Assembly: GCA_019745555.1 (NCBI GenBank)
Contig: JAIESX010000006.1
Span: 62,001 to 126,000, forward strand
Reading direction: 5' to 3'
DNA length: 64,000 bases
Origin: Burkholderiaceae bacterium
Lineage (GTDB): Bacteria > Pseudomonadota > Gammaproteobacteria > Burkholderiales > Burkholderiaceae_C
Part shown: positions 29,816 through 37,875 of the stretch, in pieces
Layout of the letters: every line of letters starts with the position of its first letter
Position numbering within the stretch: the first letter of the stretch is position 1
Notes under the pieces: generated by a model
Told to the model about the DNA's origin: nothing
Databases searched by the model: none
Seen by the model: only the letters and a program-made list of their open reading frames with translations
Position numbers and translations under genes: made by a program

Positions 29816-30901
29816 ATGACCACCCTGTTCACCCCGCTGCAAGTGGGCGCATTGCATGTGCCCAACCGTGTCTTCATGGCGCCGCTCACGCGCGCCCGTG
29901 CCGGTGAGGCGCACCTGCCCAATGCCCTGATGGCCGAGCACTATGCCCAGCGCGCCAGCGCCGGCCTGCTGATTGCCGAGGCCACCATGGCCATGGAGGG
30001 CAACTCGGCCTTCTGGAAGGAGCCGGGCATCCATTCCCAGGCCCAGGTCGAGGGCTGGCGCCTCGTGACCGACGCCGTGCACGCCGCCGGCGGGCGCATC
30101 TTCCTGCAGATCTGGCATGGCGGCCGCGCCTGCCACCCGGATCTGAATGGCGGCGCCCAGCCCGTGGCGCCCAGCGCGATCGCCATCACGAGTGACATGG
30201 TGCACACGCCCCAGGGCAAGGTGGCCTATGTGGTGCCGCGTGCCCTGCGTGACGACGAGCTGCCGGGCATCGTGGCCGGCTTCAAGCAGGCGGCCGTGAA
30301 CGCCAAGGCCGCGGGCTTTGACGGCGTGGAAGTGCATGGTGCCAACGGCTACCTGCTCGACGAATTCCTGCGCGATGGTTCGAACCAGCGCAGCGGCCCC
30401 TACGGCGGCCCGCGCGAGAACCGCGCGCGCCTGCTGTTCGAGGTGCTGGAAGCGACCTGCGCCGTCTGGGGCAGCGAACGGGTGGGCCTGCGCCTGTCGC
30501 CGCTCAACAGCTTCAACAGCATGATGGACAGCGATCCCGTGGGCCTGACGACCTGGCTGGCTGGTGAACTGAATCGCTTCGACCTCGCCTATCTGCACCT
30601 GATGCGCGGCGACTTCAAGGGCCTGCAGAAGGGCGACCTGATGACGCCCGCACGTGCCGCCTACAAGGGCGTGCTGATCGGGAACATGGGCTACAGCGGC
30701 GAGGAGGCCGCGCAGGCCGTGGCCAGCGGCCAGCTCGACGCCGTGGCCTTCGGCGTGCCCTTCCTGGCCAACCCGGACCTGCCCGAGCGCCTGCGCCAGG
30801 GGGCACCGCTGAACAAGGCCAACCCGGCCACCTTCTACACCGAAGGCCCGGCTGGCTACACGGACTACCCGCGCTGGCAGGGCGAGGTGCAGGCGGCCTG
30901 A
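29816..30901 (+). CDS. Old yellow enzyme family NADH:flavin oxidoreductase (alkene reductase)
   Basis: The 361-residue FMN enzyme has the OYE barrel: FTPLQVGALHVPNRVFMAPLTR at the start, IFLQIWHGGR, VEVHGANGYLLDEFLRDGSNQRSGPYGGPRENRARLLFEVLEA and IGNMGYSGEEA. The protein is of the NemA/xenobiotic reductase type, which reduces activated alkenes, nitro compounds and N-ethylmaleimide. The ATG at 29816 matches the family N-terminus. The gene is single; the Hsp20 control region begins 20 bp after its stop. Confidence 0.93.
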   Translation: MTTLFTPLQVGALHVPNRVFMAPLTRARAGEAHLPNALMAEHYAQRASAGLLIAEATMAMEGNSAFWKEPGIHSQAQVEGWRLVTDAVHAAGGRIFLQIWHGGRACHPDLNGGAQPVAPSAIAITSDMVHTPQGKVAYVVPRALRDDELPGIVAGFKQAAVNAKAAGFDGVEVHGANGYLLDEFLRDGSNQRSGPYGGPRENRARLLFEVLEATCAVWGSERVGLRLSPLNSFNSMMDSDPVGLTTWLAGELNRFDLAYLHLMRGDFKGLQKGDLMTPARAAYKGVLIGNMGYSGEEAAQAVASGQLDAVAFGVPFLANPDLPERLRQGAPLNKANPATFYTEGPAGYTDYPRWQGEVQAA

Positions 30902-30920
30902 AGCCTGCGGCCTCGCGCCT

Positions 30921-30934
30921 TTGATCTGCGTCAA
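30921..30934 (+). promoter_or_regulatory. FNR/Anr-type box upstream of hsp20
   Basis: TTGATCTGCGTCAA matches the FNR consensus TTGATnnnnATCAA at nine of ten fixed bases. It lies about 18 bp upstream of the sigma-32-like -35 box, near -58 from the predicted start site. This suggests oxygen control added to heat-shock control. Motif match only. Confidence 0.55.
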
Positions 30935-30951
30935 CGAGGCCGCGTCGAGCG

Positions 30952-30980
30952 CTTGAGAAGCCCGGGAGTGCCCCCTATAT
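30952..30980 (+). promoter_or_regulatory. Sigma-32-like heat-shock promoter of hsp20
   Basis: CTTGAG (30952-30957), a 13-bp spacer and CCCCCTATAT (30971-30980) match the sigma-32 pattern CTTGAA-N13-17-CCCCATnT closely. It is the only promoter-like site in the gap before the Hsp20 gene, about 50 bp before the start codon. Confidence 0.72.
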
Positions 30981-31032
30981 TTTTTGCAGGGTCGCGCGCG
31001 GTGCGCGGCCGGCAAGAAGCTAGGAGGACACC

Positions 31033-31461
31033 ATGAACTCTCTGATTTCACGCGGCAGCCTGTTTGACGATTTCTTCCGCGACGTGGCGCCGGGCTTTTA
31101 CGTCAAGCCCTTGCACGGTGATCCGCTGCCCAGTCCGGGCTCCATCAAGATGGACGTGAAGGAAAACGGCAACGCCTACACGGTCTCGGCCGAAATTCCC
31201 GGCGTGCGTAAGGAGGACATCCACGTCACCATCGAGGGCGGCATGGTCATGGTGCGTGCCGAGGTCAAGCAGGAAGACCAGCAGACCGAGGGCGACAAGG
31301 TGCTGCGCAGTGAGCGTTACTACGGTTCGGTTTCGCGTGGCATTCAGCTGCCCCAGGATGTGGACCAGGGCCAGGCGAAGGCGAAGTACGACAACGGTGT
31401 GCTGACGCTGACGCTGCCCAAGAAACAGGGCGTGGGCGGTCAGAAGCTGCGCATCGAGTAG
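31033..31461 (+). CDS. Small heat-shock protein, Hsp20/alpha-crystallin family
   Basis: A 142-residue class-A-like small heat-shock protein. The alpha-crystallin domain spans about residues 37-130 (IKMDVKENGNAYTVSAEIPGVRKEDIHVTIEGG ... YDNGVLTLTLPKK), followed by a short tail ending in LRIE with an L-R-I anchor motif. AGGAGG-type sequence precedes the ATG. It differs from the Hsp20 at 1351-1707 and has a clearer heat-shock promoter. The gene ends 4 bp from the convergent lytic transglycosylase gene. Confidence 0.95.
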   Translation: MNSLISRGSLFDDFFRDVAPGFYVKPLHGDPLPSPGSIKMDVKENGNAYTVSAEIPGVRKEDIHVTIEGGMVMVRAEVKQEDQQTEGDKVLRSERYYGSVSRGIQLPQDVDQGQAKAKYDNGVLTLTLPKKQGVGGQKLRIE

Positions 31462-31465
31462 TCCG

Positions 31466-32668
31466 CTACATCATCGCGTAGCGCTTCTTGGTCTGCACCG
31501 CGTTGGCGATGTAGCCCCGGGTCTCGGCATAGGGCAGCTTGCTGCGCAGTGCGCTGTACACATCGTCGGGGCGCATGGCGTTGACGGCGTCCAGCGCCTC
31601 GTCCTGGCGTGCGCGACCGTTCTTGGCGCTGAAGGCGCGGTAGACGTTGCTCGGCCCCGTGTTGTAGGCCGCGATGGCGCAATACTCGCGTGAGAGCGGG
31701 TCGCGGATCTCGCGCAGCGGGCTGTCGAACAGCAGCACGCCGAGATAGGCAGTGCCGAACTCGATGTTGTTCGCCGGCGCGAAGAGGAACTCCTTGGTCG
31801 GGATCACGTCTTCGCCGCGCGCCTTGCGGTAGGCCTCGCGCCCGCCGCTGGTGGGCACGAGCTGCATCAGGCCGTAGGCCGGGGCGCTGGAGACCGCATA
31901 GGGATTGAAGGCGCTCTCGATGCGGATGATGGTGTAGATCAGGCTGCGGCTCACGCCGGTCTTCTCGGCGTTCTCGCGCACCAGGCTGGCGTACTGCAGC
32001 GCGCGCTTGTCGATGAAGGTGTTGATCATCGTCATCTGCACGGAGTACACGGTGCGAGGCTTGCCGTTGGCGTCGATGCTGCGCTGCTGCAGACGGTTGT
32101 CCACCAGCCAGGTGGCGTAGCGCTCCACGTCTTCACGCGTCCTGATCACGGCGTTGTTCTGGTCCACCACCAGCTCCTGCAGATAGGGCTGGCCGGTGAG
32201 CTCCACCTCCTTGTCCGAGAACAGGTCCACGGCCCCGGGGTCGCCCGGCGTGAGCAGGGCCACGACGGTGGCCTTGCGCAGCTTGTCCTTGACCTGTTCA
32301 TCTTCGAGGTGCTCGATCAGGATGGTGCCGGCGTCGTAGTCCACGACCACGCGGTTCTTGTAGTGTTCGGTGTACTTCACGTAGCGCGTGCGGGTGGGCA
32401 GGGTGCCCGACTCGCGCTTGCCCCATTCCTGGCTGCTTTCCTTCTGCAGATTGCCCATGAGCCGGTCGTACTCGGCCTTGACGCGGCGCAGGTCGGCCAC
32501 GACCAGCTGCGGGTTGTAGCGGTAGGAGTTGACCCGGCTCTGCGCCAGGTTCTTGACGGCCGCCTCCGGGCTTTTGGACAGCGCCACGTTGATCATCTGC
32601 TGGGTACTGCAGGCGCTCAGGGTCAGGGCGCCGGTGGCGCCGAGCAGCAGGCGTCGGTTCAGGCTCAT
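31466..32668 (-). CDS. Membrane-bound lytic murein transglycosylase, MltC-like lipoprotein
   Basis: This 400-residue protein cleaves peptidoglycan glycan chains with formation of 1,6-anhydro ends. It starts with a lipoprotein signal (MSLNRRLLLGATGALTLSAC, cysteine at residue 20), then a DUF3393-type domain, then an SLT domain (about residues 235-390) with the catalytic glutamate in IIRIESAFNPYAVS and the conserved AYGLMQLVP, AAYNTGPSNV. The two-domain layout matches MltC. The start at 32668 gives the signal peptide; longer frames do not. It is convergent with hsp20. Confidence 0.92.
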   Translation of the reverse strand: MSLNRRLLLGATGALTLSACSTQQMINVALSKSPEAAVKNLAQSRVNSYRYNPQLVVADLRRVKAEYDRLMGNLQKESSQEWGKRESGTLPTRTRYVKYTEHYKNRVVVDYDAGTILIEHLEDEQVKDKLRKATVVALLTPGDPGAVDLFSDKEVELTGQPYLQELVVDQNNAVIRTREDVERYATWLVDNRLQQRSIDANGKPRTVYSVQMTMINTFIDKRALQYASLVRENAEKTGVSRSLIYTIIRIESAFNPYAVSSAPAYGLMQLVPTSGGREAYRKARGEDVIPTKEFLFAPANNIEFGTAYLGVLLFDSPLREIRDPLSREYCAIAAYNTGPSNVYRAFSAKNGRARQDEALDAVNAMRPDDVYSALRSKLPYAETRGYIANAVQTKKRYAMM

Positions 32669-32720
32669 GGGGGCACGTCCTCCTGGGGCCCGGTCTGAGG
32701 CGCCGGGCGTCCGGGGCATG

Positions 32721-33692
32721 TTAACGAATTTGATGGGCCGTGGCCCAGTCCCGCGCGAGTTGCAGCACCTGGCCCAGCGCGTCCGGCGCATCGCAGGCCA
32801 CCACGCGGCGCTGCGGCATGCTGCGCAGCCAGGTGATCTGGCGCTTGGCCAGCTGGCGCGTGGCAGCGATGCCGCGTTCGCGCAGCTCGCTCATGGGGAA
32901 GATACCGTCAAGCGCCTCCCAGGCCTGGCGGTAGCCCACACAGCGCATGGACGGCAGGTCCGGCTGCAGGTCGCCGCGTGCGCGCAGGCGCTGCACCTCG
33001 TCGAGCAGGCCGGCGGCGAGCATGGCGTCGAAACGTTGCGCGATGCGCGCGTGCAGCCAGGCGCGGTCCTGCGGCTCCAGTGAGATCAGCGTGGTGGCTT
33101 GCATGGCCGCCGAGGGCTGAGCCTGGTCGCCGCGCGTGTGGAAGGACGAGAGGGGGCGGCCTGTGAGCCGGAAGACCTCGAGCGCGCGCTGGATGCGCTG
33201 GCTGTCGCCCGGTGGCAGGCGCGCGGCCGTGACCGGGTCTACGCGTTGCAGCTCGGCGTGCAGCGCGAGCCAGCCTTCGGCCTTGGCCCGGGCGTCAAGT
33301 GCTGCGCGTACCGCGGCGTCGGCCGGTGGCATGTCGTCGATACCGTCGAACAGGGCCTTGAAGTACAGCATGGTGCCGCCGACCAGCAGCGGGTGCTTGC
33401 CACGTGCATGGATCTCGTGGACGAGCTGCGTGGCATCGCGCACGAACTCGGCCGCACTGTAGGCCTGCAGCGGATCGCGGATGTCGATCAGGTGGTGGGG
33501 CACGGCGGCCAGTTCCTGTGCGCTGGGCTTGGCCGTGCCCACGTCCATGCTGCGGTAGACCAGGGCCGAGTCCACACTGATGATCTCCACCGGCAGCACG
33601 CTGGCGATGGCCAGGGCGGCCGCCGTCTTGCCGCTGGCCGTGGGGCCGGCGATCGCCAGGCAGGGCGGGAATTCAATGCTCGGGGTTGCCAT
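32721..33692 (-). CDS. miaA: tRNA dimethylallyltransferase MiaA
   Basis: MiaA adds a dimethylallyl group to N6 of A37 in tRNAs reading UNN codons. The 323-residue protein has the P-loop [16 protein letters not shown], the catalytic aspartate in [18 protein letters not shown], the conserved VPHHLIDI and [22 protein letters not shown] and the [12 protein letters not shown] tRNA-binding stretch. The ATG at 33692 gives the usual N-terminus and overlaps the end of the upstream MFS gene by 20 bp. No mutL-miaA-hfq cluster is seen here, although mutL is 4 kb away. Confidence 0.97.
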   Translation of the reverse strand: MATPSIEFPPCLAIAGPTASGKTAAALAIASVLPVEIISVDSALVYRSMDVGTAKPSAQELAAVPHHLIDIRDPLQAYSAAEFVRDATQLVHEIHARGKHPLLVGGTMLYFKALFDGIDDMPPADAAVRAALDARAKAEGWLALHAELQRVDPVTAARLPPGDSQRIQRALEVFRLTGRPLSSFHTRGDQAQPSAAMQATTLISLEPQDRAWLHARIAQRFDAMLAAGLLDEVQRLRARGDLQPDLPSMRCVGYRQAWEALDGIFPMSELRERGIAATRQLAKRQITWLRSMPQRRVVACDAPDALGQVLQLARDWATAHQIR

Positions 33693-34896
33693 GTTTCTGC
33701 ACCACGGTCCAGGCGGCCAGCGCGATGAGCACGCTCCAGAACCACACACCGTACAGCAAGGGGCGCGCCGTGCCGTCCATGATTTCGCCCAGCACGCTGC
33801 CCATGAGGAAGGACACCAGGGCCATGCCGAAGCCGTTGAGCGCCGAGGCCGCGCCCGCGGACTGCGGGAAGGGCCCCACGGCGCCGCTCTGGCTGCAGGG
33901 CTGGTGCACGCCGTGCGCCAGCATGAAGAGGTAGAAGGGCCCCATGATGGTCCAGCCGTTGTGCCAGCCCAGCAGGCCGAAGACGCCCATGAGCGTGCCA
34001 CCTGTGAGCGTGAAGCGCGCCGCCAGCGCTACTGTGCGCTGCAGGCCATAGCGCGGCAGCAGCCAGCGGCAGAGCACGGTGCCCGCCAGATAGGTGAAGG
34101 ACACCGAGGCCATGATCAGGCCATAGCCCCAACGGGAGACGCCCAGCAGGTCGATGAAGACGAAGGGCGAGGTGGCCAGCACCGTGAACAGCCCGCCGTA
34201 GGAACCGGCCGACAGCGCCGACCAGGCCCAGAAGGTGCGGTGGCTGAGGATGCGGCGCCAGGTGGCCAGCAGCGTGGCGGGTTGCAGGGCCAGGGGGTTC
34301 TTCTGCGGCACGGTTTCCTCGAAGCGCCAGACAAGCAGCGCCAGCGTGGCCGCGCCGAAGACGGCCAGCACGAGCAGGGCCGCACGCCAGCCAGCCACAT
34401 CGGTCAGCAGGCCGCCCAGCGGCCCGCTGAGCGCGGCGATCACGCCCAGACCGGTGAGGCCCTTGGACATCACGCGCGCACCCTCGACCGGGCGGTACAG
34501 ATCACGCACGATGGCGCGTGCGCACATCACGGCCGCACCCATGGCCGCGCCCTGCAGCGTGCGCGCAGCGATCAGCCAGGCCATGCTCGGCGCCAGCGTG
34601 CTGGCTACCGAGGCCGCGACGTAAACGCTCAAGCCCCAGAGCAGCACAGGACGACGGCCCCAGCGGTCCGAGATCGGGCCGCAGACCAGCTGCGCCACAC
34701 CGAAGGCCAGCAGCAGGGCGGTGAGCGTGAGCTGGGCCTGGGGCAGCGTGGCGCCAAAGCCTGCGGTCAGTGCGGGCAGCGCCGGCAGGTAGAGATCGGT
34801 GGTGATCGGCTGCAGGCCCAGCAGCAGGGCCAGAAAGAGCACGGTCAGGGCCGGGGACATGGCGCTGCTGGGCGCCGCGGAAGCGGGAGCGGACAT
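33673..34896 (-). CDS. Bcr/CflA-family multidrug efflux MFS transporter
   Basis: The 407-residue membrane protein has 12 predicted helices. The first loop has the MFS motif A in [17 protein letters not shown], and the first helices read [18 protein letters not shown], typical of Bcr/CflA exporters of bicyclomycin, chloramphenicol or sulfonamides. Helix four carries the arginine-rich [22 protein letters not shown]. Substrate is not known. It overlaps miaA downstream by 20 bp and is 18 bp from the lipoprotein gene upstream, so the three can be one transcript. Confidence 0.9.
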   Translation of the reverse strand: MSAPASAAPSSAMSPALTVLFLALLLGLQPITTDLYLPALPALTAGFGATLPQAQLTLTALLLAFGVAQLVCGPISDRWGRRPVLLWGLSVYVAASVASTLAPSMAWLIAARTLQGAAMGAAVMCARAIVRDLYRPVEGARVMSKGLTGLGVIAALSGPLGGLLTDVAGWRAALLVLAVFGAATLALLVWRFEETVPQKNPLALQPATLLATWRRILSHRTFWAWSALSAGSYGGLFTVLATSPFVFIDLLGVSRWGYGLIMASVSFTYLAGTVLCRWLLPRYGLQRTVALAARFTLTGGTLMGVFGLLGWHNGWTIMGPFYLFMLAHGVHQPCSQSGAVGPFPQSAGAASALNGFGMALVSFLMGSVLGEIMDGTARPLLYGVWFWSVLIALAAWTVVQKHGNPEH

Positions 34897-34914
34897 CGCC
34901 CCGAGACTACCAGA

Positions 34915-35766
34915 TCAACGCAAGCCGAAGAGCTCGTTGAGGGCCACACGGTACTGCGGCTGTCCCACCGAATTGGTGTTGTGGTGCGAACCGCCTTCGA
35001 CGAGCACAAAGGCCTTGCGGCCCGTGGCAGCCTCGTAGAGCTTGCGACCGAGCTCGGGCGGGATCAGGCGGTCTTCGCTGCCGTGGACCACGAGCAGGGG
35101 CGCGCCCACGCGGTCGACGCGCTTGACGGCTTCGAAGCGCTGGGTGATCAGCGGGCCCACGGGCAGCCAGCCCCACTTGAAGCTGCTGACCACGTCGGGG
35201 ATGGAGGTGAAGGTGCCTTCGACCAGGGTGCCACGCTCGTCTTCGACCTGGGCCGCCAGTTCGATGGCGATGGCGCCGCCCAGCGAATGACCGAAGATGT
35301 AGCGCGGGCGTTGGGGATACTGCTGCGCCAGCCAGGCCCAGGCGGCGCGCGCGTCCTCGTAGGCCATGGCTTCCGAGGGCAGTTCCTGCGAGGTCTTGCC
35401 GAAGCCGCGGTAGTCGATGGCCAGCACCGAGAAGCCCAGCTCCTGCATGCGCCGCGCGCGGAAGGCCGAGCCCACGACGTTGAAGCGCGCGCCGTGCAGA
35501 TAGAGCAGCACGGGGGCGTCGGGCCGGCGCGCGAAATCAGGGTGTTCCAGCCAGAGGCCGTGCAGCTTCACCGGCTGGCCGGTCTCCTGAGAGGTGAAGG
35601 GAATCCAGATATCCTGCATGCCCTCGGCGGCCTGCTCGCCACGCCACCAGCTGCGGTCCGAGGGTTGGAAGATCCAGCCACGCTGCTTTTCGTCGAGGGT
35701 GGCGCAGCCCGTGACCAGGGCAAAGGCCGTGAGCAGGGTCAGGAGGAGCAGGAACCAGCGCTTCAT
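34915..35766 (-). CDS. Alpha/beta-fold hydrolase lipoprotein
   Basis: A 283-residue protein with a lipoprotein signal (MKRWFLLLLTLLTAFALVTGC, cysteine at 21) and an alpha/beta hydrolase domain. The nucleophile serine is in FGHSLGGAIAIELAA; the acid aspartate in VVHGSEDRLIPPE; the histidine in GGSHHN. The oxyanion loop is LYLHGARFNV. It resembles the Bem46/ABHD13-type esterases. It is expected to face the periplasm from the inner or outer membrane; the substrate is unknown. Confidence 0.88.
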   Translation of the reverse strand: MKRWFLLLLTLLTAFALVTGCATLDEKQRGWIFQPSDRSWWRGEQAAEGMQDIWIPFTSQETGQPVKLHGLWLEHPDFARRPDAPVLLYLHGARFNVVGSAFRARRMQELGFSVLAIDYRGFGKTSQELPSEAMAYEDARAAWAWLAQQYPQRPRYIFGHSLGGAIAIELAAQVEDERGTLVEGTFTSIPDVVSSFKWGWLPVGPLITQRFEAVKRVDRVGAPLLVVHGSEDRLIPPELGRKLYEAATGRKAFVLVEGGSHHNTNSVGQPQYRVALNELFGLR

Positions 35767-35850
35767 GGCAACCTATGATGCGCCTGCAGCCGGAAAAGTT
35801 CAGGCCGTTTGCTGCATGCCCCCTCAAGCGAGCCGATTCCGGAGACCCCC

Positions 35851-36255
35851 ATGACCGACAGCGTGTTCACCCGCATCATCCGCCGCGAGATCCCGGCCGT
35901 CATCGTCCATGAGGACGCGCAAGTGATCGCCTTCATGGACGCCGGCCAGGTCAACCCGGGCCATGTGCTGGTGGCCACGAAGCGCCAGGTCGAGACAGTG
36001 ATGGAACTGGAGGAGGCCGAGGCCGCCCACCTGTTCGCCATCGCCACGCGGGTGGCCAAGGCCGTGCAGGCGGCCTTCGAGCCCGAGGGCATGACGCTGC
36101 TGCAGACCAACAAGCCGGCGGGCTGGCAGACCGTGCCCCATGTACACATCCATGTGCTGCCGCGCTACGCGGGCGACGGCGCCGAGCTGGTCTGGCCACG
36201 CAAGGAGCCGGGGCTGGAGGCGCTGCGGGCGTACGCGGCGCGCATCCGTCTCTGA
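35851..36255 (+). CDS. HIT-family nucleotide-binding protein
   Basis: The 134-residue protein has the histidine triad HVHIHVLPR near residues 100-108 and the preceding GHVLVATKRQVETVMEL and NKPAGWQTVPH. It looks like the Hint/HinT-type purine nucleoside phosphoramidases, although the short C-terminus also fits bacterial HIT hydrolases in general. The start at 35851 is chosen because family members begin FxRIIRREIPA here; an upstream frame start at 35809 adds an unconserved leader. A terminator follows. Confidence 0.92.
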   Translation: MTDSVFTRIIRREIPAVIVHEDAQVIAFMDAGQVNPGHVLVATKRQVETVMELEEAEAAHLFAIATRVAKAVQAAFEPEGMTLLQTNKPAGWQTVPHVHIHVLPRYAGDGAELVWPRKEPGLEALRAYAARIRL

Positions 36256-36268
36256 GGTCCGGGCACAA

Positions 36269-36292
36269 AAAAGCCGCCCGCAGGCGGCTTTT
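36269..36292. terminator. Rho-independent terminator, HIT gene / gdhA (bidirectional)
   Basis: AAAAGCCGCC (36269-36278) pairs perfectly with GGCGGCTTTT (36283-36292) around CGCA. T-runs are present on both strands. It separates the convergent HIT and gdhA genes. Confidence 0.92.
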
Positions 36293-36309
36293 CATCAAGC
36301 GCTTAGCGT

Positions 36310-37653
36310 TCAGATCACGCCCTGCGCCATCATGGCATCGGCGACCTTGACGAAGCCGGCGATGTTGGCGCCGTCCACGTAGCTGATGCTGCCGTCGGCA
36401 CGCTTGCCGTGGCGCACGCAGGCGGCGTGGATGTTGCGCATGATGCCGTGCAGGCGGGCGTCCACCTCGTCGCGGCTCCACATCAGGCGGCTGGCGTTCT
36501 GGCTCATCTCCAGGCCCGAGGTGGCCACGCCGCCGGCGTTGCTTGCCTTGCCCGGGGCGTAGAGCACACGTGCGTCCTCGAACACACGCACCGCATCCAG
36601 CGTGGAGGGCATGTTGGCACCTTCGGCCACGCACTTCAAGCCGTGCTTCACCAGCGTCCTGGCGTCGTCGCCGTTGAGTTCGTTCTGGGTGGCGCAGGGC
36701 AGGGCCACGTCCACCGGCACATGCCAGGGGGTGGCGCCGGCGTGGAATTTGGCGCCGACCTTCTGGGCGTAGTCGCTGACGCGGCCGTAGTGGTGGTTCT
36801 TCACCTCCATGAGCACGGTGAGCTTCTCGGGGGTGAAACCCTCTTCGTCGACCACCGTACCGCTGGAGTCGGAGACGGTGACGACCTTGGCGTCCAGGCT
36901 CATGGCCTTCTCGATGGCGTACTGCGCCACATTGCCCGAACCCGAGACGCTCACCCGCAGACCTTCGAAGCTCATGCCCTTGGTCTTGAGCATCTCCTCG
37001 GCGAAGTAGACGGTGCCGTAGCCCGTGGCCTCGGGGCGGATCAGCGAGCCACCGAAGCTCAGGCCCTTGCCCGTGAACACGCAGTCGGCACGGTTGGTGA
37101 GCTTCTTGACCATGCCGGCGATGTAGCCGACTTCGCGCCCGCCCACGCCGATGTCACCGGCCGGCACGTCCGTGTCGGCGCCGACGTGGCGGAACAGTTC
37201 GGTGGCGAAGGCCTGGCAGAAGCGCATGATCTCGCCCTGGCTCTTGCCCTTGGGGTCGAAGTCGGAGCCGCCCTTGCCACCGCCCATGGGCAGGGTGGTC
37301 AGGGCGTTCTTGAAGGTCTGCTCGAAGGCCAGGAACTTCAGGATGGACAGGTTGACCGAGGGATGGAAGCGCAGGCCGCCCTTGTAGGGGCCGATGGCCA
37401 GGCTGTGCTGGATGCGGTAACCGCGGTTGACCTGGACCTGGCCCTTGTCGTCCACCCAGGACACGCGGAACATGATGACGCGCTCGGGTTCGACCAGGCG
37501 GTCCAGCAGGCCGTTCTCGGCGTACTTGCGGTTCGTGTCGATGAAGGGCCACAGGCTCTCCATCACTTCGGTGACGGCCTGGATGTATTCAGGCTGGCCG
37601 GGGTTGATCTTGGCGACGTGCTCGATGAAGGCGTGGTGGTTGGCGTATTTCAT
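36310..37653 (-). CDS. gdhA: NADP-specific glutamate dehydrogenase
   Basis: GdhA makes glutamate from 2-oxoglutarate and ammonium with NADPH. The 447-residue protein has the conserved substrate region GYRIQHSLAIGPYKGGLRFHPSVN, the catalytic PMGGGKGGSDFDPKGKS, DIGVGGREVGYIAG, and the NADP-binding VSGSGNVAQYAIEKA. Length and motifs match the hexameric small GDH. The start at 37653 fits homologues (MKYANHHAFIEHVAKINPGQPEYIQAV). Upstream there is a 222-bp control region with repeated TGCA motifs and an NtrC-type dyad. Confidence 0.97.
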   Translation of the reverse strand: MKYANHHAFIEHVAKINPGQPEYIQAVTEVMESLWPFIDTNRKYAENGLLDRLVEPERVIMFRVSWVDDKGQVQVNRGYRIQHSLAIGPYKGGLRFHPSVNLSILKFLAFEQTFKNALTTLPMGGGKGGSDFDPKGKSQGEIMRFCQAFATELFRHVGADTDVPAGDIGVGGREVGYIAGMVKKLTNRADCVFTGKGLSFGGSLIRPEATGYGTVYFAEEMLKTKGMSFEGLRVSVSGSGNVAQYAIEKAMSLDAKVVTVSDSSGTVVDEEGFTPEKLTVLMEVKNHHYGRVSDYAQKVGAKFHAGATPWHVPVDVALPCATQNELNGDDARTLVKHGLKCVAEGANMPSTLDAVRVFEDARVLYAPGKASNAGGVATSGLEMSQNASRLMWSRDEVDARLHGIMRNIHAACVRHGKRADGSISYVDGANIAGFVKVADAMMAQGVI

Positions 37654-37696
37654 GAGGATGCTTGTCCAGGGGCTGGCTGCGGAAAACCGACCATTT

Positions 37697-37725
37697 TGCA
37701 CCATCGAGATGCCTTATATGGTGCA
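37697..37725 (-). promoter_or_regulatory. Inverted repeat TGCACCAT/ATGGTGCA in the gdhA control region
   Basis: TGCACCAT (37697-37704) and ATGGTGCA (37718-37725) form a perfect inverted repeat with a 13-bp spacer, 44-72 bp upstream of gdhA. The half-sites TGCACC/GGTGCA are those of the NtrC consensus, but the spacing is longer than the usual N7 core. Confidence 0.45.
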
Positions 37726-37807
37726 TGCCATGCAATTTGTGCATGACTGTGGTGCATTTTGTGCTCTTTTGGGGCGTAAATTTCGAAGAGATCAGATCAC
37801 AGCCGTT

Positions 37808-37828
37808 TTTGCACAATTCAGGTGCAAA
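37808..37828 (-). promoter_or_regulatory. NtrC-like binding site upstream of gdhA
   Basis: TTTGCAC-N7-GTGCAAA is a 21-bp dyad whose core, TGCAC-N7-GTGCA (37810-37826), has exactly the geometry of enterobacterial NtrC sites (TGCACyAnnnTGGTGCA). It is about 155 bp upstream of the gdhA ATG, a good place for an enhancer. No clear -24/-12 promoter was recognised, so the link to sigma-54 is open. Confidence 0.5.
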
Positions 37829-37875
37829 TGGTCGGGTGCCAGCCGCCGGCGCTGCGGGATGCCGGCAGGCCCCGC

